From: Gyromitra esculenta
Lineage: Eukaryota > Ascomycota > Pezizomycetes > Pezizales > Discinaceae
Assembly (NCBI GenBank): GCA_038503075.1
Contig: JBCAML010000002.1
Span: forward strand, 496,001-560,000
DNA: 64,000 nucleotides
Reading direction: 5' to 3'
Shown here: positions 46,055 through 58,485 of the stretch, piece after piece
How positions within the stretch are numbered: position 1 is the stretch's first letter
Layout: each line of letters starts with the position of its first letter
The notes under the pieces: generated by a model
Database searches by the model: none
What the model saw: the letters and a program-made list of their open reading frames with translations, nothing else
Told to the model about the DNA's origin: nothing
Position numbers and translations under genes: made by a program

Positions 46055-46753
46055 CTATTCAAACCCCAGAGCATTGAGCTTCCGGGTTAGTTCGCTGAGT
46101 TTGATAACTTTTTCCAACTGCTCGGGCAACAGACTCTCCCCACCCTCCTTCCTAGCCTTCAAATCATTCGCCTGTCTGATTTTCTTCCGAATTGTTTTTG
46201 CGAGCTTCTCTTTCTCTTCCTGGGTCTGCTCTGGGTTCGGCTTCGGCGATGCCGCCCGATTTAAAGTATTTGTTGACGGTAATGGATTCTTCAAATCCTC
46301 TGTCTCCTCTTTCAACTCTGCCTTCACCTCCTCCTCGCCCTCCATATTTACTTCCGCTTTCATATCCACCCTCCTAGCCTCTCCCCTCGCCTCTCCCCTC
46401 GCCTCTCCCTCGGTATCATCTCCCTTCCCTCCCTCCTTCTCTTTCGCCTTCTTTCTTGCAGCTCGTCGCTTGGCATTCTTATTGCTCGTGGCTGTATCCC
46501 CCTTATTCTCGCCGTCGCTTACCGATGCAGCCCCAGGGACTCCTCCGGTACCGCGCTGCTTCCATGCTTCGGCCGTGCGGTTCTTGTACACCTCAACGTC
46601 CTCTGGCGGACGGTATCCAGGACGCACTTTGATCTCGCGTCGAGTTGTGCCGTCAGGACGCTGTGATGCAGGGATTATTTGTTGGCCGTCAGCGTTGCGG
46701 GTTATTCCAGCTTTTGAGGGCGTGGTGGGGCGGGTGGGGTCGGTGGTGGGCAT
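46055..46753 (-). CDS. PYM (WIBG), partner of Y14-Mago, exon-junction-complex disassembly factor
   Basis: A single frame of 232 aa. The N-terminal Mago-binding domain is clear: AGITRNADGQQIIPASQRPD, then TRREIKVRPGYRPPEDVEVY at about residues 36-55, the two most conserved stretches of PYM/WIBG. The middle is Lys/Arg/Glu-rich (KNAKRRAARKKAKEKEGG). The C terminus has a helical segment (TRKLNALGFE) typical of the ribosome/eIF2A-like end of PYM. PYM binds the Mago-Y14 heterodimer in the cytoplasm and strips exon junction complexes from mRNAs during translation. Its presence implies this fungus retains the exon junction complex. A short ARGEARGEAR repeat lies in the linker. Confidence 0.93.
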   Translation of the reverse strand: MPTTDPTRPTTPSKAGITRNADGQQIIPASQRPDGTTRREIKVRPGYRPPEDVEVYKNRTAEAWKQRGTGGVPGAASVSDGENKGDTATSNKNAKRRAARKKAKEKEGGKGDDTEGEARGEARGEARRVDMKAEVNMEGEEEVKAELKEETEDLKNPLPSTNTLNRAASPKPNPEQTQEEKEKLAKTIRKKIRQANDLKARKEGGESLLPEQLEKVIKLSELTRKLNALGFE

Positions 46754-48377
46754 AGCTGAGGGTATTTGCGAGAGGTGGTGATAAATATTCTTTATACCAA
46801 CACAAGCGAGCGAATTGAGATGATGGCAGTTTTTTCCTTAAAACCTGCAGTGCAGCAGGTCATCAGACGTCGAAAACAGAAAACCGGAACTATCGTGGGT
46901 TTTTGATGAGCTGCCTCTGGAGTTCAAAGTAATAATATGTTGCCAAGACTTGGGGCTTGGCTTTCGTGACAGGTGAACCAAGCTGGCTTCCCCTCGTTTG
47001 GAACTAGAAGGATTGGGCAGTGGACTGAGATCGACAAATACGCGCAAAATACATTTGGTGAACTATTCTAGAGGGTTTGATACCAAACGCTATTTGTACA
47101 TATTTTTTTCTTCTCCCAATTGGATGCTAACTCTCTAGCCCGCTGCCGAGAATAGAACGAGTGATCAGTTGTGATTTCTCCTCGATTGAACTGCGTACCT
47201 ATTGCACGATTGCTAAATTGAAAACATCGGGCATGAGTCTTCAAAGGGGGGAAGAAAAGCTTATTGGTGGAGGATACACAGTCCTCCAAACTGCGTGTAA
47301 CTGCGTGTAGGCAAGGGGAGAGGCTAGAATGTAGATGTAGTCTGCATGAATAAATATGTGCATCAACTTTACATGTAGTACCTTTTTCGATTGCTTTGGG
47401 TTTTTTGATCCTCAGGGCTGATTCATGTTAATTGTTGATAAATACCAGTGTGAACAAGAGTCGCACTCGACTTAATCTCTGAAAGTTTCGGATGGAAGCC
47501 TCACTACATGTATGCTTTCGTCAAAACTAAAATATTTTTGGAGCATCCAACTAGCAGATTTATTAGAAATAGATATAAATATAGTTGATCACTTGGCAGA
47601 ACTCCACTAAAGTACGTATGTAGGTACATGTATCCAGCAGTAAATCTTGTGTGACATATTTGATACATGTAGACATTTGTTTACCCGATGGCATAAACCT
47701 CCTACCCTACATGTACCTTAAGCGTTTATCGTGGAGTCTGCAAATGCGGCCACTCAATTTACCCCACCCATGCGGCACTCTCGAGGGTGATTATTAATGC
47801 CAGTAACATTTCTTCGGGAAAAAAGAAAAAAAACCCGATGAGAGGGCTACATGTAATGTCGTCAAATAAACGTACGGAATTAGTAGCTAAAAACATCCTA
47901 GGTAAACGCCATAGTTGGAATATATACTTGTGTGCTATCTCACAGCTCTAGCTGAGGAACATCCCCATCGTGGTGATATATAAATTAAACGTTTCACCAC
48001 ACCCCTCGTTGCCACCCCGCCACCACCCCAGAGAGCCGCGTTACACATCAGAGCTGTGGCCTATAACCCACTCAAAAACATCACCACCCCTCAAGCTACA
48101 GTACCTATCTACCTATCCACGACATCATCCCGCCCCTCATCAAGAGTGCTCGAGTTAGATAGAAATCGGTAAAAGATAAAGATATAGAGAGGTACATAGA
48201 GGGATAGGGCCTCGATACTCTTTGCTTCGCCCCTCCCCCGTGTTAACGTCAATCATTCCAACTGAATCAACCCCCTCCTCCTTCCCTCCACAATTGAAAA
48301 AAAAATAGAAAAAAAATATACTCCCCCATACGAACAGTCCAGATCAACCCCTTGGAGTCGCCCGGCTCTCGTTCTAA
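46754..48377. other. Divergent intergenic region between PYM and UBR1
   Basis: About 1.6 kb with no supported gene. It holds both promoters and a dense cluster of TACATGTA octamers (47370-47855). Toward UBR1 the sequence becomes C/CT-rich (about 48220-48290). Confidence 0.5.
47370..47855. repeat. Cluster of six TACATGTA palindromes
   Basis: Exact TACATGTA occurs at 47370, 47505, 47625, 47664, 47708 and 47848. The spacing is irregular and the flanks differ, so this is not a tandem repeat of a longer unit. It sits in the shared upstream region of PYM and UBR1. Confidence 0.9.
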
Positions 48378-51300
48378 ATGAAGCGGCCTATCGCTACGAC
48401 TGCCTCTGGGGAATCCGAAGCCTATCTGATCCGACGGTTGCGGGATGCACCCCGAGAACACGGCTATCGCTACACCGAAAAAGCTCGCCTCTCGCTTCTC
48501 CGCGACCTATTTTCTGCGCTCGCCTGCAACAAACGCGAGTATCTAAATTATTTTTTCCCCGCCGGTCCACCGAACGGGAATGACACTTCTGAAGATGCAT
48601 GGAATTTGTTGGCAGCACAGGGAGCTGTGGAAGGAGCAGAATATAGCGAAGCTGCGCGGGGAAAGCCGTGTGGGCATATATTGAAAGCCGGGGAAGCTAC
48701 GTATCGATGCAAGTATGTGTTATGCACTCTAAGACTAGTTTTCTGGACAGCAATAATAATAATAAATTTATAGGACTTGCTCACTTGATGAGACATGTGT
48801 GCTTTGTGCCAAGTGCTTCGAGGCGTCAGATCATACTGGCCATGTCGTGTATGTCAGCGTTACCCCAGGAAATAGTGGATGTTGTGATTGTGGGGATCCG
48901 GAAGCCTGGAGGACACCAGTTAAATGCGCCATACACACCCTGTTAGGTGGTGAGCAGTCTTGCCACATGGGCACCGACGACAGCACAGAACAGCTACCAA
49001 AGGATCTAATCCTAGGGATCCACAGCACAATTGCTAGAGCCATAGATTACCTGTGTGATGTTGTATCTTGCTCTCCCGAGCAACTAAGACTCCCAAAGAC
49101 AGAGGAGGCCATCAAAAAAGACGAGGAACAGTCACGACTTACATCAAGATACTACGAGCATGAAGATGATTCGGATAATGTAGAGTATTCTCTAATTCTT
49201 TGGAATGATGAAAAACACACTATCGATGATGTTGAGCAGCAGGTCGCACGTGCTTGTAAGCAAACAAAAAGGTACGGGAAAGAACGAGCTCAAGAGACGG
49301 ACTTTACAGGGCGGAGTATCGTGGTTTATTCATTCAGCATTGAGGAGCTGTTGGCAATATCGACGATCATTGAACAGATTAAAATCACGGTCACAATTAG
49401 GTCTGCGAGAGATACGTTCCGAGAACAGATGTGTGGGACTATCATTGAGTGGCTTGGTGACATTGCTGGGTGCAGTGCTGGCAAGGACAACAATATACTC
49501 CGAACTGTAATCTCCGAGGAACTCCTTGGAATATGGCGGGTTGGTTCGTTGGCATCAAATACCGAGATAGGGAAGAAGGGACTCGATGACCATGCGCAAG
49601 AAGAAGATGAACAAAATACAGCACATGGAAGGAGATTGGTGGGGGGGGTCCCGATAGAGGTTGTAGTGGCTGTAGAGGCTGAGTCTGATGATATGGAAGT
49701 GGACGGAGAAGGCGATAGGGAGGACGATGATGACGATGACGATGTGGATATGGTTGGTATCACTGGTGCTAGGCATGAAGGGAGGAGTGTTGGTGGAGAG
49801 TCCGAAGACGACACACCCAATACACAACTTGTTCAAAATCCAGAAGAAATAAACTCTCCCGGCCGACCTACAAACACGGTCCAAGAAACGGGTGGGGAAA
49901 TACATGAGGATGATGAAGATGAAGAAATGACTGATGGGATGCCAAAGATCCCACTCACTCCTGGGACACGCCCTTCATGGAGGCCTGGCCCACCAGCACC
50001 CTCACATTGGCTAGAAAAGCCCACTGGATACATCACACGGCATCCCCTTCGACCACATGAGGATCTACGGCAACGAGTTCGATTGGATTGGTTGATATTG
50101 TTTGACCTTCGGCTCTGGAAGAAAGCCAGGGTCGATCTGCGAGATCTCTACATCAGCACAGTAGTAGCTATCCCTAAATTCAAGAGAATCTTGGGTTTGC
50201 GGTTTGCGGGACTTTACACGATTCTAAGCCAGTTGTATCTTATCCCCGATCGAGAACCTGATCACTCGATCATCAGTCTCTCGTTGCAAATATTGACTAC
50301 ACCCTCAATCACTGCAGAGGTAGTGAAGCGTGGCAATTTCCTGACAAACCTGATGGCGATCCTCTACACTTTCTTAACCACCCGGCAAGTCGGCCATCCG
50401 CACGAAGTTAACAAGGAAGCGACCCTTGCACTCGACACGGGCTCGCTGACAAATCGGCGGATGTACCATTTCTTCACGGACATGCGATATCTACTCGGCT
50501 CCCCGTATGTACAGGAAAGGCTGCGGAGAGAAGATAGATACCTACTACAATTCTTGGACCTGGTACGGCTTCATCAAGGTATTTGTCCGAACGTAAGAGC
50601 GGTGGGCGAGCATGTAGAATACGAGGCCGAGGCATGGATTACCGCATCGTTGATCACGAGGGAGATCAATAAATTGACTCGGCAATTCCCCGAGGCATTC
50701 AGATGGAGCGACGACCCCTACGACAATAGCCTTAAGCGGGCCATCGCCACGGTCGCAGAGTATGCGATCGTGTCTTCCATGGGCTGGGAGCGACACCGGT
50801 TTCATCAAGTGGAGATCAAGTCTGATACAGAGTTTAAGCAGCTAGGAGGATTTGAATTCGATACGGATCGCTGGGGTAATCAATGTTACTACCAAGTGGT
50901 CCAATTTGCGGTCGATAAACAGCCGATCAGTTTTCATCATGCCTTACATTATACTCTTTCGTGGTTGATTGAATCCGGAAAATCGATGGCTTTGGATCAG
51001 CTGCAGGGGCTTTTGATGCTTGATTGGGATCACATCAATCATGAAGCCGGTGCTGATGCCCGGGTATATGAAAAAGAAGATCTGGCGATTGCGATGTTTG
51101 ACTACCCGTTACGAGTGTGCGTGTGGCTCGCTCAGATGAAAGCCGGCATGTGGGTTCGTAACGGCTTCAGTCTCAAACATCAAATGCAGACATATAAAAA
51201 CGTCTCCCACCGTGATCTCACCCATAACAGAGATATTTTCCTCCTGCAAACTGCATTGGTCACTATCAACCCTAGCCGAATGTTAGTGACGATGATCGAC

Positions 51301-54300
51301 AGGTTTAATCTGTGTCACTGGATGCAGGGGAACTATCATACCCCAGACGGGTATGAAGAAATGCAGGTGTTAGATCTAGCAGAAGACTTCTTACATTTAT
51401 TGATTGTGCTGCTAAGCGATCGACTCCCACTTATTCCACTACAGGAGGAGCCAGGTCTACAGGTGTTAAAGTTGAAGAGGGAGATTGCGCATATTCTTTG
51501 CTTTAAACCCATTCAATTCTCAGAAATATGTAATCGCCTTCCGGAGAGAATGCAGGATCATGATAAATTTCAGGATGTCTTGAGCGAGATGACGATCTAC
51601 AGGCCACCAGATGGACTTTCGGATTCCGGGACATTCGAGCTTAAAGAAGAGTTTCAGGATGAAGTGGACCCATATATCATGCAGTTTTCGAAGAATCAGA
51701 GGGAAGAAACGGAAAGTAACTACTGCGCACGGATGTCAAAGAAGACCGGACAGCCACAGTCGAATATCGTATTTGAGCCGAAGTTAAGGCAGATCAAAAC
51801 CGGTGCATTCTCAGATATCGCAGCGTTCACGAGGACTCCAATATTTGCGCAGATGATCTATTACTCATTAGCGTATGCATTGCAGTTCAAGACATTTACG
51901 CCGGGAATCCCTGAAAGTCGAGTAGAGACATTCTTGCAAGTTTGTCTGCACCTTTGCCAGCTGGCTGTACTCGAGGATCTGAGCATCGAGGGTCGTGAGG
52001 ACAACGATTCGTTTATCTTGCATTCGTTAGAGAAGAAGGCGAAGGGTGTGTTCGGCCTGCTCAGTACGGAGCCGATTGAGATGGTTAGCGAGAACGGGAA
52101 CAGAACAATTGTAACGGTGCTCTACCGTCTGTCGGGAATAGAGAGTTTTAAGGCTTGCCATCCAAAAATTGGCAATGTGCTACGCCGCATGGGGCAGAAG
52201 AAACCGACGGCTTTCAATGCAGCTGGCGGGTGGGCGCATGAGATGGGAGAGAAAATGGATACCGAAGTCGAACAAACTAGCAACGAGGCGGAAACTGAGC
52301 GGAAGAAGCTACTCGCAAAGGAAAGACAGGCAAAGATCATGGCACAAATGAAACAGCAGCAACAAAATTTCTTGAGTTCTGCTGGGTATGATTTTGGAGA
52401 GGTGGATCTCAGCGGGAGTGAAGATGAGGAGTATATGGAGACAGAAGAGGAACAGAGGAAATGGTGGAAATATCCGACGGGTACATGTATTCTTTGCCAA
52501 GAAGAGATGATTGATTCCCGACTTTACGGGACACTTGCGCTGGTCACAGATACCAATATTTTAAGACAAACTCCAATCCATGATTCGGATTACGTTTACG
52601 AGGTTGCGAAAACACCTGACAGTTTGGACCGCCCCGCCGATGGGATCAGGCCTTTTGGTGTGGCGAGCATGAACCGAGATTCTGTGAGAAAACTGGCTGC
52701 AGATGGCTCAGAGGTGATTGCAAAGCGACAGGGTCTGGGAAAAGGATTCCCGCCGAGTTTTGTCAAGAGAGGTCCTGTAGCCGTTGGGTGCAGTCACATT
52801 ATGCATTTCAGCTGCTTTGAGCATTACTACGATTCTACCAGACGGCGGCACCCACATCAGATTGCTAGAGCTCATCCAGAGAGATTGGAACTGAAAGAGT
52901 TTGTATGTCCACTTTGCAAGGCATTAGGGAATACTTTTCTACCAGTCATCTGGAAATCGAAGGAGGAGACATTGACCGGCGTCTTGCAGCCTGGTGAAAC
53001 ATTCGAAGTTTGGCTTGGAGAGCAGATTGGACCCATGGTAAGCAGGCTGGAGAAAGTTGTGGAGAGTGGAGATGGGCAGGATAAAAACAGCATTTTAAGG
53101 AGTCAGGAGATATTCAAAGCATACGGGACAGCAACAATGATTCAGCCCATTGGGACGAAACTTCACCGCCTTGCGACGATAAATATTGACCCAAAGACTC
53201 CAGAGGCCACGGGGAGGGCAAGCCCATCCTATAGTTTTGGACTGCCCCACGAGATTCACCCAAGACCAACTGTAGTTATTCCATCCGTGAAACAGACCGA
53301 AGTTGATGAACTGCACAAGATTTACCGACGGCTTAGGGATACCCTGACAAGCAATAAAATATATTCCAGATTCGACTTAGTTGATATCTCTGGTCCGTCT
53401 CTGACGCACTGCGACTCATTGGCAAGGATTCTAGGATACTCGATATCCGCCGTCGAGATCACCCAACGTGGAGTTGGCTCGGACCTCGGTTCAACGCTTT
53501 TGGATAAGATCCCACAACAAATATTAACGCATCTGAGAATCCTCTCAGAAACAGTATTTTCGTACTTTTCTGTAGGAGGGTTACAAGCTGGGGAGAACAA
53601 CCAGACAATATTCCAATTCAAGGGGATGCAGCAAACACAGATGCAGCAACTATTTGTCGGGCATCCACAGGTCTGCGACGATGTAACCAGACAGAGGGTG
53701 ATCTCAACTGTAGAGCCACTTCTGACCACCGATTTGTTCGTTTTTTTGGCAGAATGTTCAGTGTGTTTAATTCCCGCGCTAAACCTTGACGTCATGCACA
53801 TCCTCCGACTTTGCTATGTGGCAGAGATTGTAAAGGCCACTATAGCGATCAAGAACTTTGGCTTGGAGCAACATATTCAACGATGGGGCCCGCGAGTAGT
53901 AGAAAGCCTTGAGGATATTCAAGAAGGCCAGATACCGTGTACTCAGCAGCAACTTGATACCTTCCGGGAATTCGCCGACCTTCTCGGACGTTCCTACAGT
54001 CGTAATTGGAGTAGTGAACTCTCGTCCGCTAACTTTCCTCTCTCAGTATTTCGCACCCTTGTCACGAAATACACCATCCCATTCCTCCGCAAATCCGTCA
54101 TCCTCCTACATACCCGCTACGGCATCCTTTTTCCGAACACTGGATTTGAGGACCTCTTCGAGACTGAAGCCAACAGACTTTCTAAAGCACTCGGATTGCC
54201 AGACCTTGATGAGATCTTCATGTCTTGCCTTAGTGAGAGACAGGATGGGGATTTTATGCGTGCCATGATCTCTGGGTGGTGTCGGCACTGGGCACATCAA

Positions 54301-54917
54301 AATGTGAACTTGACACTATCGCACCCATCGATACTGGAGCTAGTAGGGTTGCCGTTGCACTTCGATACACTGGTTGAGGAGGCAATGAAAAGGCGGTGCC
54401 CAAGCACGGGAAAGGACCTGACGGAACCAACGGTTTGTCTCTTTTGTGGGGAAGTGTTTTGTTCGCAGGCATTTTGCTGCACGCAGGATAACAAAGGCGG
54501 ATGTAATCAACATCTTCAAAGGTGAGTTCTCTAGATATATGCGCCAGTAAGTTCAAAGAAGGATGGACTAATTGGTTATCGATAGATGCGGAAAAGATGT
54601 GGGGCTATTTATCAATATCAAGAAGTGTTGTGTATTGTATCTGCATAACGGACACGGGAGCTTCTCGACAGCACCTTACCTGGACAAACATGGGGAAACG
54701 GATTGGGGCCTCAGGTAGCTTTTACTCCCACCAGTCACCTTTCTGTGCTTCAAAATACTATTTTCTAACTCTGATCAGACGTAATCGACAATTATTCCTA
54801 AATCAGCGCCGCTATGACGCTCTGCTTCGTAATACTTGGATTCAACACGGTATTCCATCTGTCATCTCGAGGAAATTAGAGGCAGAGATCAATAATGGTG
54901 GTTGGGAGACGATGTGA
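48378..54917 (+). CDS. UBR1: E3 ubiquitin-protein ligase UBR1 (N-end rule/N-degron pathway)
   Basis: Four exons, 48378-48712, 48774-54521, 54586-54714 and 54779-54917, encode 2116 aa, similar to yeast Ubr1 (about 1950). The UBR box (about residues 97-168) carries KPCGHI, TCSLDETCVLCAKCF, HVVYVS and CDCGDPEAW, and binds basic N-terminal residues. A ClpS-like segment follows at about 248-330 (YSLILWNDEKHTIDDVEQQV), for bulky hydrophobic N-termini. A long acidic linker (about residues 400-480) precedes the helical scaffold. A RING-H2 lies at about 1350-1495 (CILCQEEMIDSRLYG, VGCSHIMHFSCFEHYY, FVCPLCKALGN). The C-terminal autoinhibitory zinc cluster (PTVCLFCGEVFC, HNGHGSF, PYLDKHGE) ends with QRRYDALL. 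It works with the E2 Rad6 in cytosol and nucleus. The last two introns each have an A/AG-phase junction restoring the conserved C terminus. Confidence 0.97.
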
Positions 54918-55375
54918 TGTGTTTTTCCTTACTTTTTGTTCTTTTTTTCCTATCAGCACAACAAGTTATAGTTCGGACTGGCAAAGGGCATGATTTGTTA
55001 TTCGTTTTTCACTTTTCGTTCTCTGTTACTGCTGGGGGTTCTGGTTGGGTTTTCGTATGGGATTCTGGTATCGAAAGGGTTATTGAGGGAGCGGTAAGAG
55101 TGGGTTATGGTAGGGCACGGAAATAGCCCGCTAGCGTGTTGTAATAGGACACTTGGCTCGTTAAGTGACTTATTTACAGGATGATAAACTAGAAGCAGGC
55201 AAAGCCAGGGCAAATACACCAGGGTTAGGGATTTGAAGATGGGACGGAAGCCCTGGCCCTGGTGTATACAAAAAGTAAAGCTGGCTGCCAGGAGATTACA
55301 TCCAGCCCATTTCCAGCACTGGGGCGATTGGCTATGTTCTTGACAAAAGACATTTTGTTTTATTTTCCATGGAAA
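54918..55375. other. Convergent 3' region of UBR1 and the SANT-like gene
   Basis: Non-coding; contains an inverted repeat at 55214-55267. Presumed polyadenylation regions of both genes. Confidence 0.5.
55214..55267. repeat. Inverted repeat in convergent intergenic region
   Basis: ATACACCAGGG at 55214-55224 is exactly complementary to CCCTGGTGTAT at 55257-55267, with further CCAGGG/CCCTGG copies nearby (55205-55210, 55251-55256). It could fold into a hairpin in either transcript's 3' end, or be a transposon footprint. Confidence 0.7.
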
Positions 55376-56514
55376 CTACAGATCCCCATGTGCAGCCTCT
55401 GGGGCCACCGTATACGCAGCACCTTCGTCGTCCGTCTCCTCGTCCGCCTCCTCTTTGTCTGACTCAATGTCCACGGCTACCCTGCTCCTTTTCCTCTTCC
55501 CTTCCCCCCCTTCCTCTCCTCCGAGCAACATGTTCTTGATTCGCAGTACCTGGTTCTCCTGCTCCAGCTTCCGATTCCGCCGATCCAGCCTCTCGGCTTT
55601 CTCTTGCAGACGAGCAACTTCATCTTGATGTCGAGTCTGGATCCGCTCAAGTTTATCCTCAAGCCGAATTATCTGCAAGCCTTTCTCGTAACTCTCGCGC
55701 TCGAGGAAATGGTGTACCGGGGGTCCAGGCTCGTGCTCGGATTGCCGTGGGGCCATCGAGAAGCCGAGGAATCGGCCAATTTCGGGGTCTTGGGGCTGTT
55801 GAGATCGCGAGGGTCGACGAAAGGCAGAGGACAAGGGAGAGGGGTCTGTAGGAGCAGGAGTGGGCTGGATACCAGGCTGTGGAGATCGATGTTGTGGTTC
55901 TTGAGGGAGAACAGGAGAATGGATGGGCGATCTGGGAGCAGGATTGAAGCCTTCTTGCTCCAGGGAAGAACCCGAGGGGGAGAACGGTGTGAAGGGCCCT
56001 TGGGGAAGGAGGTGATGGTGATGCGTTGCTGAGGCCGAACCTTCGCCATTGGGACGATTGGAGTTACTGCCGTCCACGGTCGAATGCTCGCTCTCGTCGA
56101 TATTGTAAATCTGCTGTCCAGCTTCAATCTCAGCAAGGACCTTTTTGGCGAGCTGAACGTCCCACGGACAGCGTGGATCATCGGCGGTTTTGATCAGGTT
56201 CACGCGCTGGTTCCTGACGGTTTTGAATCAATATTTTCGTTTTTTATGTCTACACGCATGGATTAAGCCAACCATTGCTTCTTCAGGCTCTCCTGTGGCC
56301 GCTTAGTGAAGCCATTGCTCTCAGCCCACTTGTTGTACTCCTTATACACCACGTCCCACTCTCCGAATCCTGTCGGGAGGCGCTCATGGATGAATTTGAT
56401 GTACGTAAAAATCTCGTGGTCGGTGAAGTTCTTGGAGCCAGGCATGCGGCCCTTTTTTCGGGATTCCCGAGGAGTCGCTGCGTTGGTACTAGGTTCGCCG
56501 GTAGCAGTAGACAT
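55376..56514 (-). CDS. SANT/Myb-like (DUF6818-type) protein with C-terminal coiled coil
   Basis: Two exons on the minus strand, 56514-56273 and 56213-55376, encode 359 aa. After a basic RKKGRMPGSKNFT start, residues about 27-110 form a helical domain: FTDHEIFTYIKFIHERLP, GEWDVVYKEYNKW, LKKQWNQRVNLIKTADDP, and PWDVQLAKKVLAEIEAG. This resembles the DUF6818 Myb/SANT-like fold (L-P-x-G-x-x-E-W, Y-N, L-K-x-K-F/W, K-P, A-K-x-I). A Pro/Ser-rich linker follows, then a coiled coil at about 250-310 (IIRLEDKLERIQTRHQDEVA), a KRKRSR nuclear signal and an acidic tail. DNA binding in the nucleus is likely but inferred. The intron uses a GTTGGC donor, which is unusual; the joined frame (KKQWNQRVN) fits the domain. 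Such domains are found in fungal proteins related to transposon or trihelix factors. Confidence 0.75.
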
Positions 56515-56615
56515 TTTTTATTTTATTATTTTAGTGATGCGGGCGGTGCGGATGGCGGGGGTTGAGGGGTTGTATGTGCGTGTATATACATCGCAGCGCG
56601 GAGGACCAACTAAGA

Positions 56616-56650
56616 GGTGCGGTGCGGCGTGGTGCGGTGCGGTGCGGGTC
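56616..56650. repeat. GGTGC/GTGCG short tandem repeat
   Basis: Repeated GGTGCGGTGCG-type units followed by a run of nine G bases at about 56652-56660, about 100 bp upstream of the SANT-like gene start. Slippage-prone and G-rich. Confidence 0.7.
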
Positions 56651-56930
56651 TGGGGGGGGGTTATTGATCGCGATCGGATGGACCAACAGGCTGTCTCAAA
56701 ATGTGTTTCGATGGCAGGCGGTGACGTTACAGCTACGTCCCTGTTTTTGTCCCTGTAACTGTCTGTCTGTCTACCCTCCAGTATAATTCTATGCATGTTC
56801 TATTTTAAAGCACGAAACCAGGGACAGCACTGTACGGTAGCTGAAGCTGCACTCGTACATCAGGGCGCAGAGAGCCAGAACCGGGGCCAGAGTCTGCAGA
56901 GAGCCCCAAGGGATACAGCTATTCGTCGCC

Positions 56931-56957
56931 GGGGATTGGGATTGGGATTGGGATTGG
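56931..56957 (+). repeat. GGGATT hexamer repeat, G-quadruplex candidate
   Basis: Four GGGATT units with four G-runs of at least three and three-base loops (ATT). This fits a stable G-quadruplex pattern. It is not the canonical fungal telomere repeat TTAGGG but is similar in form. Confidence 0.75.
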
Positions 56958-58485
56958 CGATAAGCGCATACTGCAGTCTGCTCGGGGTATATTTGAGTAT
57001 GCATCTGCTGCCTGCTCTTCTCAATCGTCGTTGTCCCTCAAAACAATGCCCATCATCCTGGCCACTCTTGTATCTAAAATCGTCAGAGCTACCTTCAAGT
57101 CCCCCTTTTCCTCTTTACCGAGCCTCGAGCGCTCTATGGGCCCAACCGCTATAGTTCCCCGCATGCAATGTTGCTCCTGCATTGGCAATGGCCTTCTGAA
57201 GGTCTCAGGGTCATACTAACTGGGCAATACAAATAGGCAATAAACCCACCAAGCCCTGCCCCCTCCCCCTTTTTTTGCTTGTGCTTGCCGTTTCTACCAT
57301 CTTTCATGGACATTGTATATCACTCGGTTCATATTCTTGGCGTGTCTTGGCGTGTCTCCTCGACACAAATATGCATATCTGCCGCAATCTACTCTAAATA
57401 CCCTCCTTGCGATTATCTCAAACTAATGGAGCTGATCTACAGAAAATCATGTACTTTATCCAGTAATCCTCATAGTTGGTTGAAAGTTGATTAAGATAAA
57501 TTCCCATGTTAGTGATCAGGTCTGGGCTTTTTTTACAGCCGACAAAATATAACCAAAGAGTATACTTGGAGCAGTGCTGTCTTGTGGTCTTGAGAAAGTG
57601 ATGGCTATGCTATTGAAGTGTTGGTTAGCAGGCATTTAGAACTTTCTAAACCGTTCAAGAGACCAAGTTATAAACTTTCCTTTTCAAGCATTGGGGTAGT
57701 GGTGAGCCACTCGACCCTTGAAATAGCTCAGATACATGTAATCATCACAAGAGGCCCCCCCCTGGTTACTGGCAGTTGCAACAATAGACCTCGCGTCTTA
57801 ACCATACACTCCTACCCCATAACCCGTTCCACCCAATTGATGCCAAATAAAACCGGAACCAAACCTCCCAGCAAAATATCGTTAAACGTCCATCCGCCAA
57901 CAAACAAAGCTAAAAGAAGGGTTCATGACATAGAATCAAGCAAGTAAAACAAGAGAGAAGGGAAAGGTTAAATAACCAACTGTGAAAAAAAAACAAACAT
58001 AAACTCAGGCACTAGAGAGCATGATTACCGGACATGTGAACCGCCGAATTTCTTGCGCCCTTTGCCGATGAAGGGATAGACAAGCAAAAAGGTGCAATGG
58101 TTTAATAGAAATAAATGATACCCGTGAAATGAAAAGTAGAAAGATGCGAGACCTAGAGAAAAAAAACTCAAAATATAGGGATTAAACAAAGGAGGCAGCT
58201 GGAAGACGCATATTTACAGCGAATGGAAAGAAACACTTCACACCCCATACCTCCCGCTCGAATGTATCATGTGCCCACTAATACAGCACAGGAAACCAGA
58301 CATCTCACCAAAAGTCTTGGCTGCTAAAAGCGAAAGGAAAAAAAAAAAGGAAAGGTAAGAAAAAGACAAAAACGCATAAAAGACCATGTCCCCGATTCGC
58401 CTGAACTACCTGCAAGGAAGTAAAAAGAAAAAAGAAAAGGAAAAAGAAAAAGAAAAAACTAGCAATACCCTCTAGGGATAGCTAT

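Larger units (their letters stand above)
56515..58485. other. Intergenic region between the SANT-like gene and adenylate cyclase
   Basis: No gene supported. It includes the SANT-like gene's promoter side with GTGCG repeats (56616-56650), a GGGATT repeat (56931-56957) and TACATGTA at 57733. Its right end has long purine runs (58337-58460), which on the cyclase strand are a pyrimidine-rich 3' UTR. Confidence 0.5.

Noticed and set aside
46074..46781. 235-codon plus-strand frame opposite PYM
   Set aside because: It is the antisense of a well-supported conserved gene and has no family motif.
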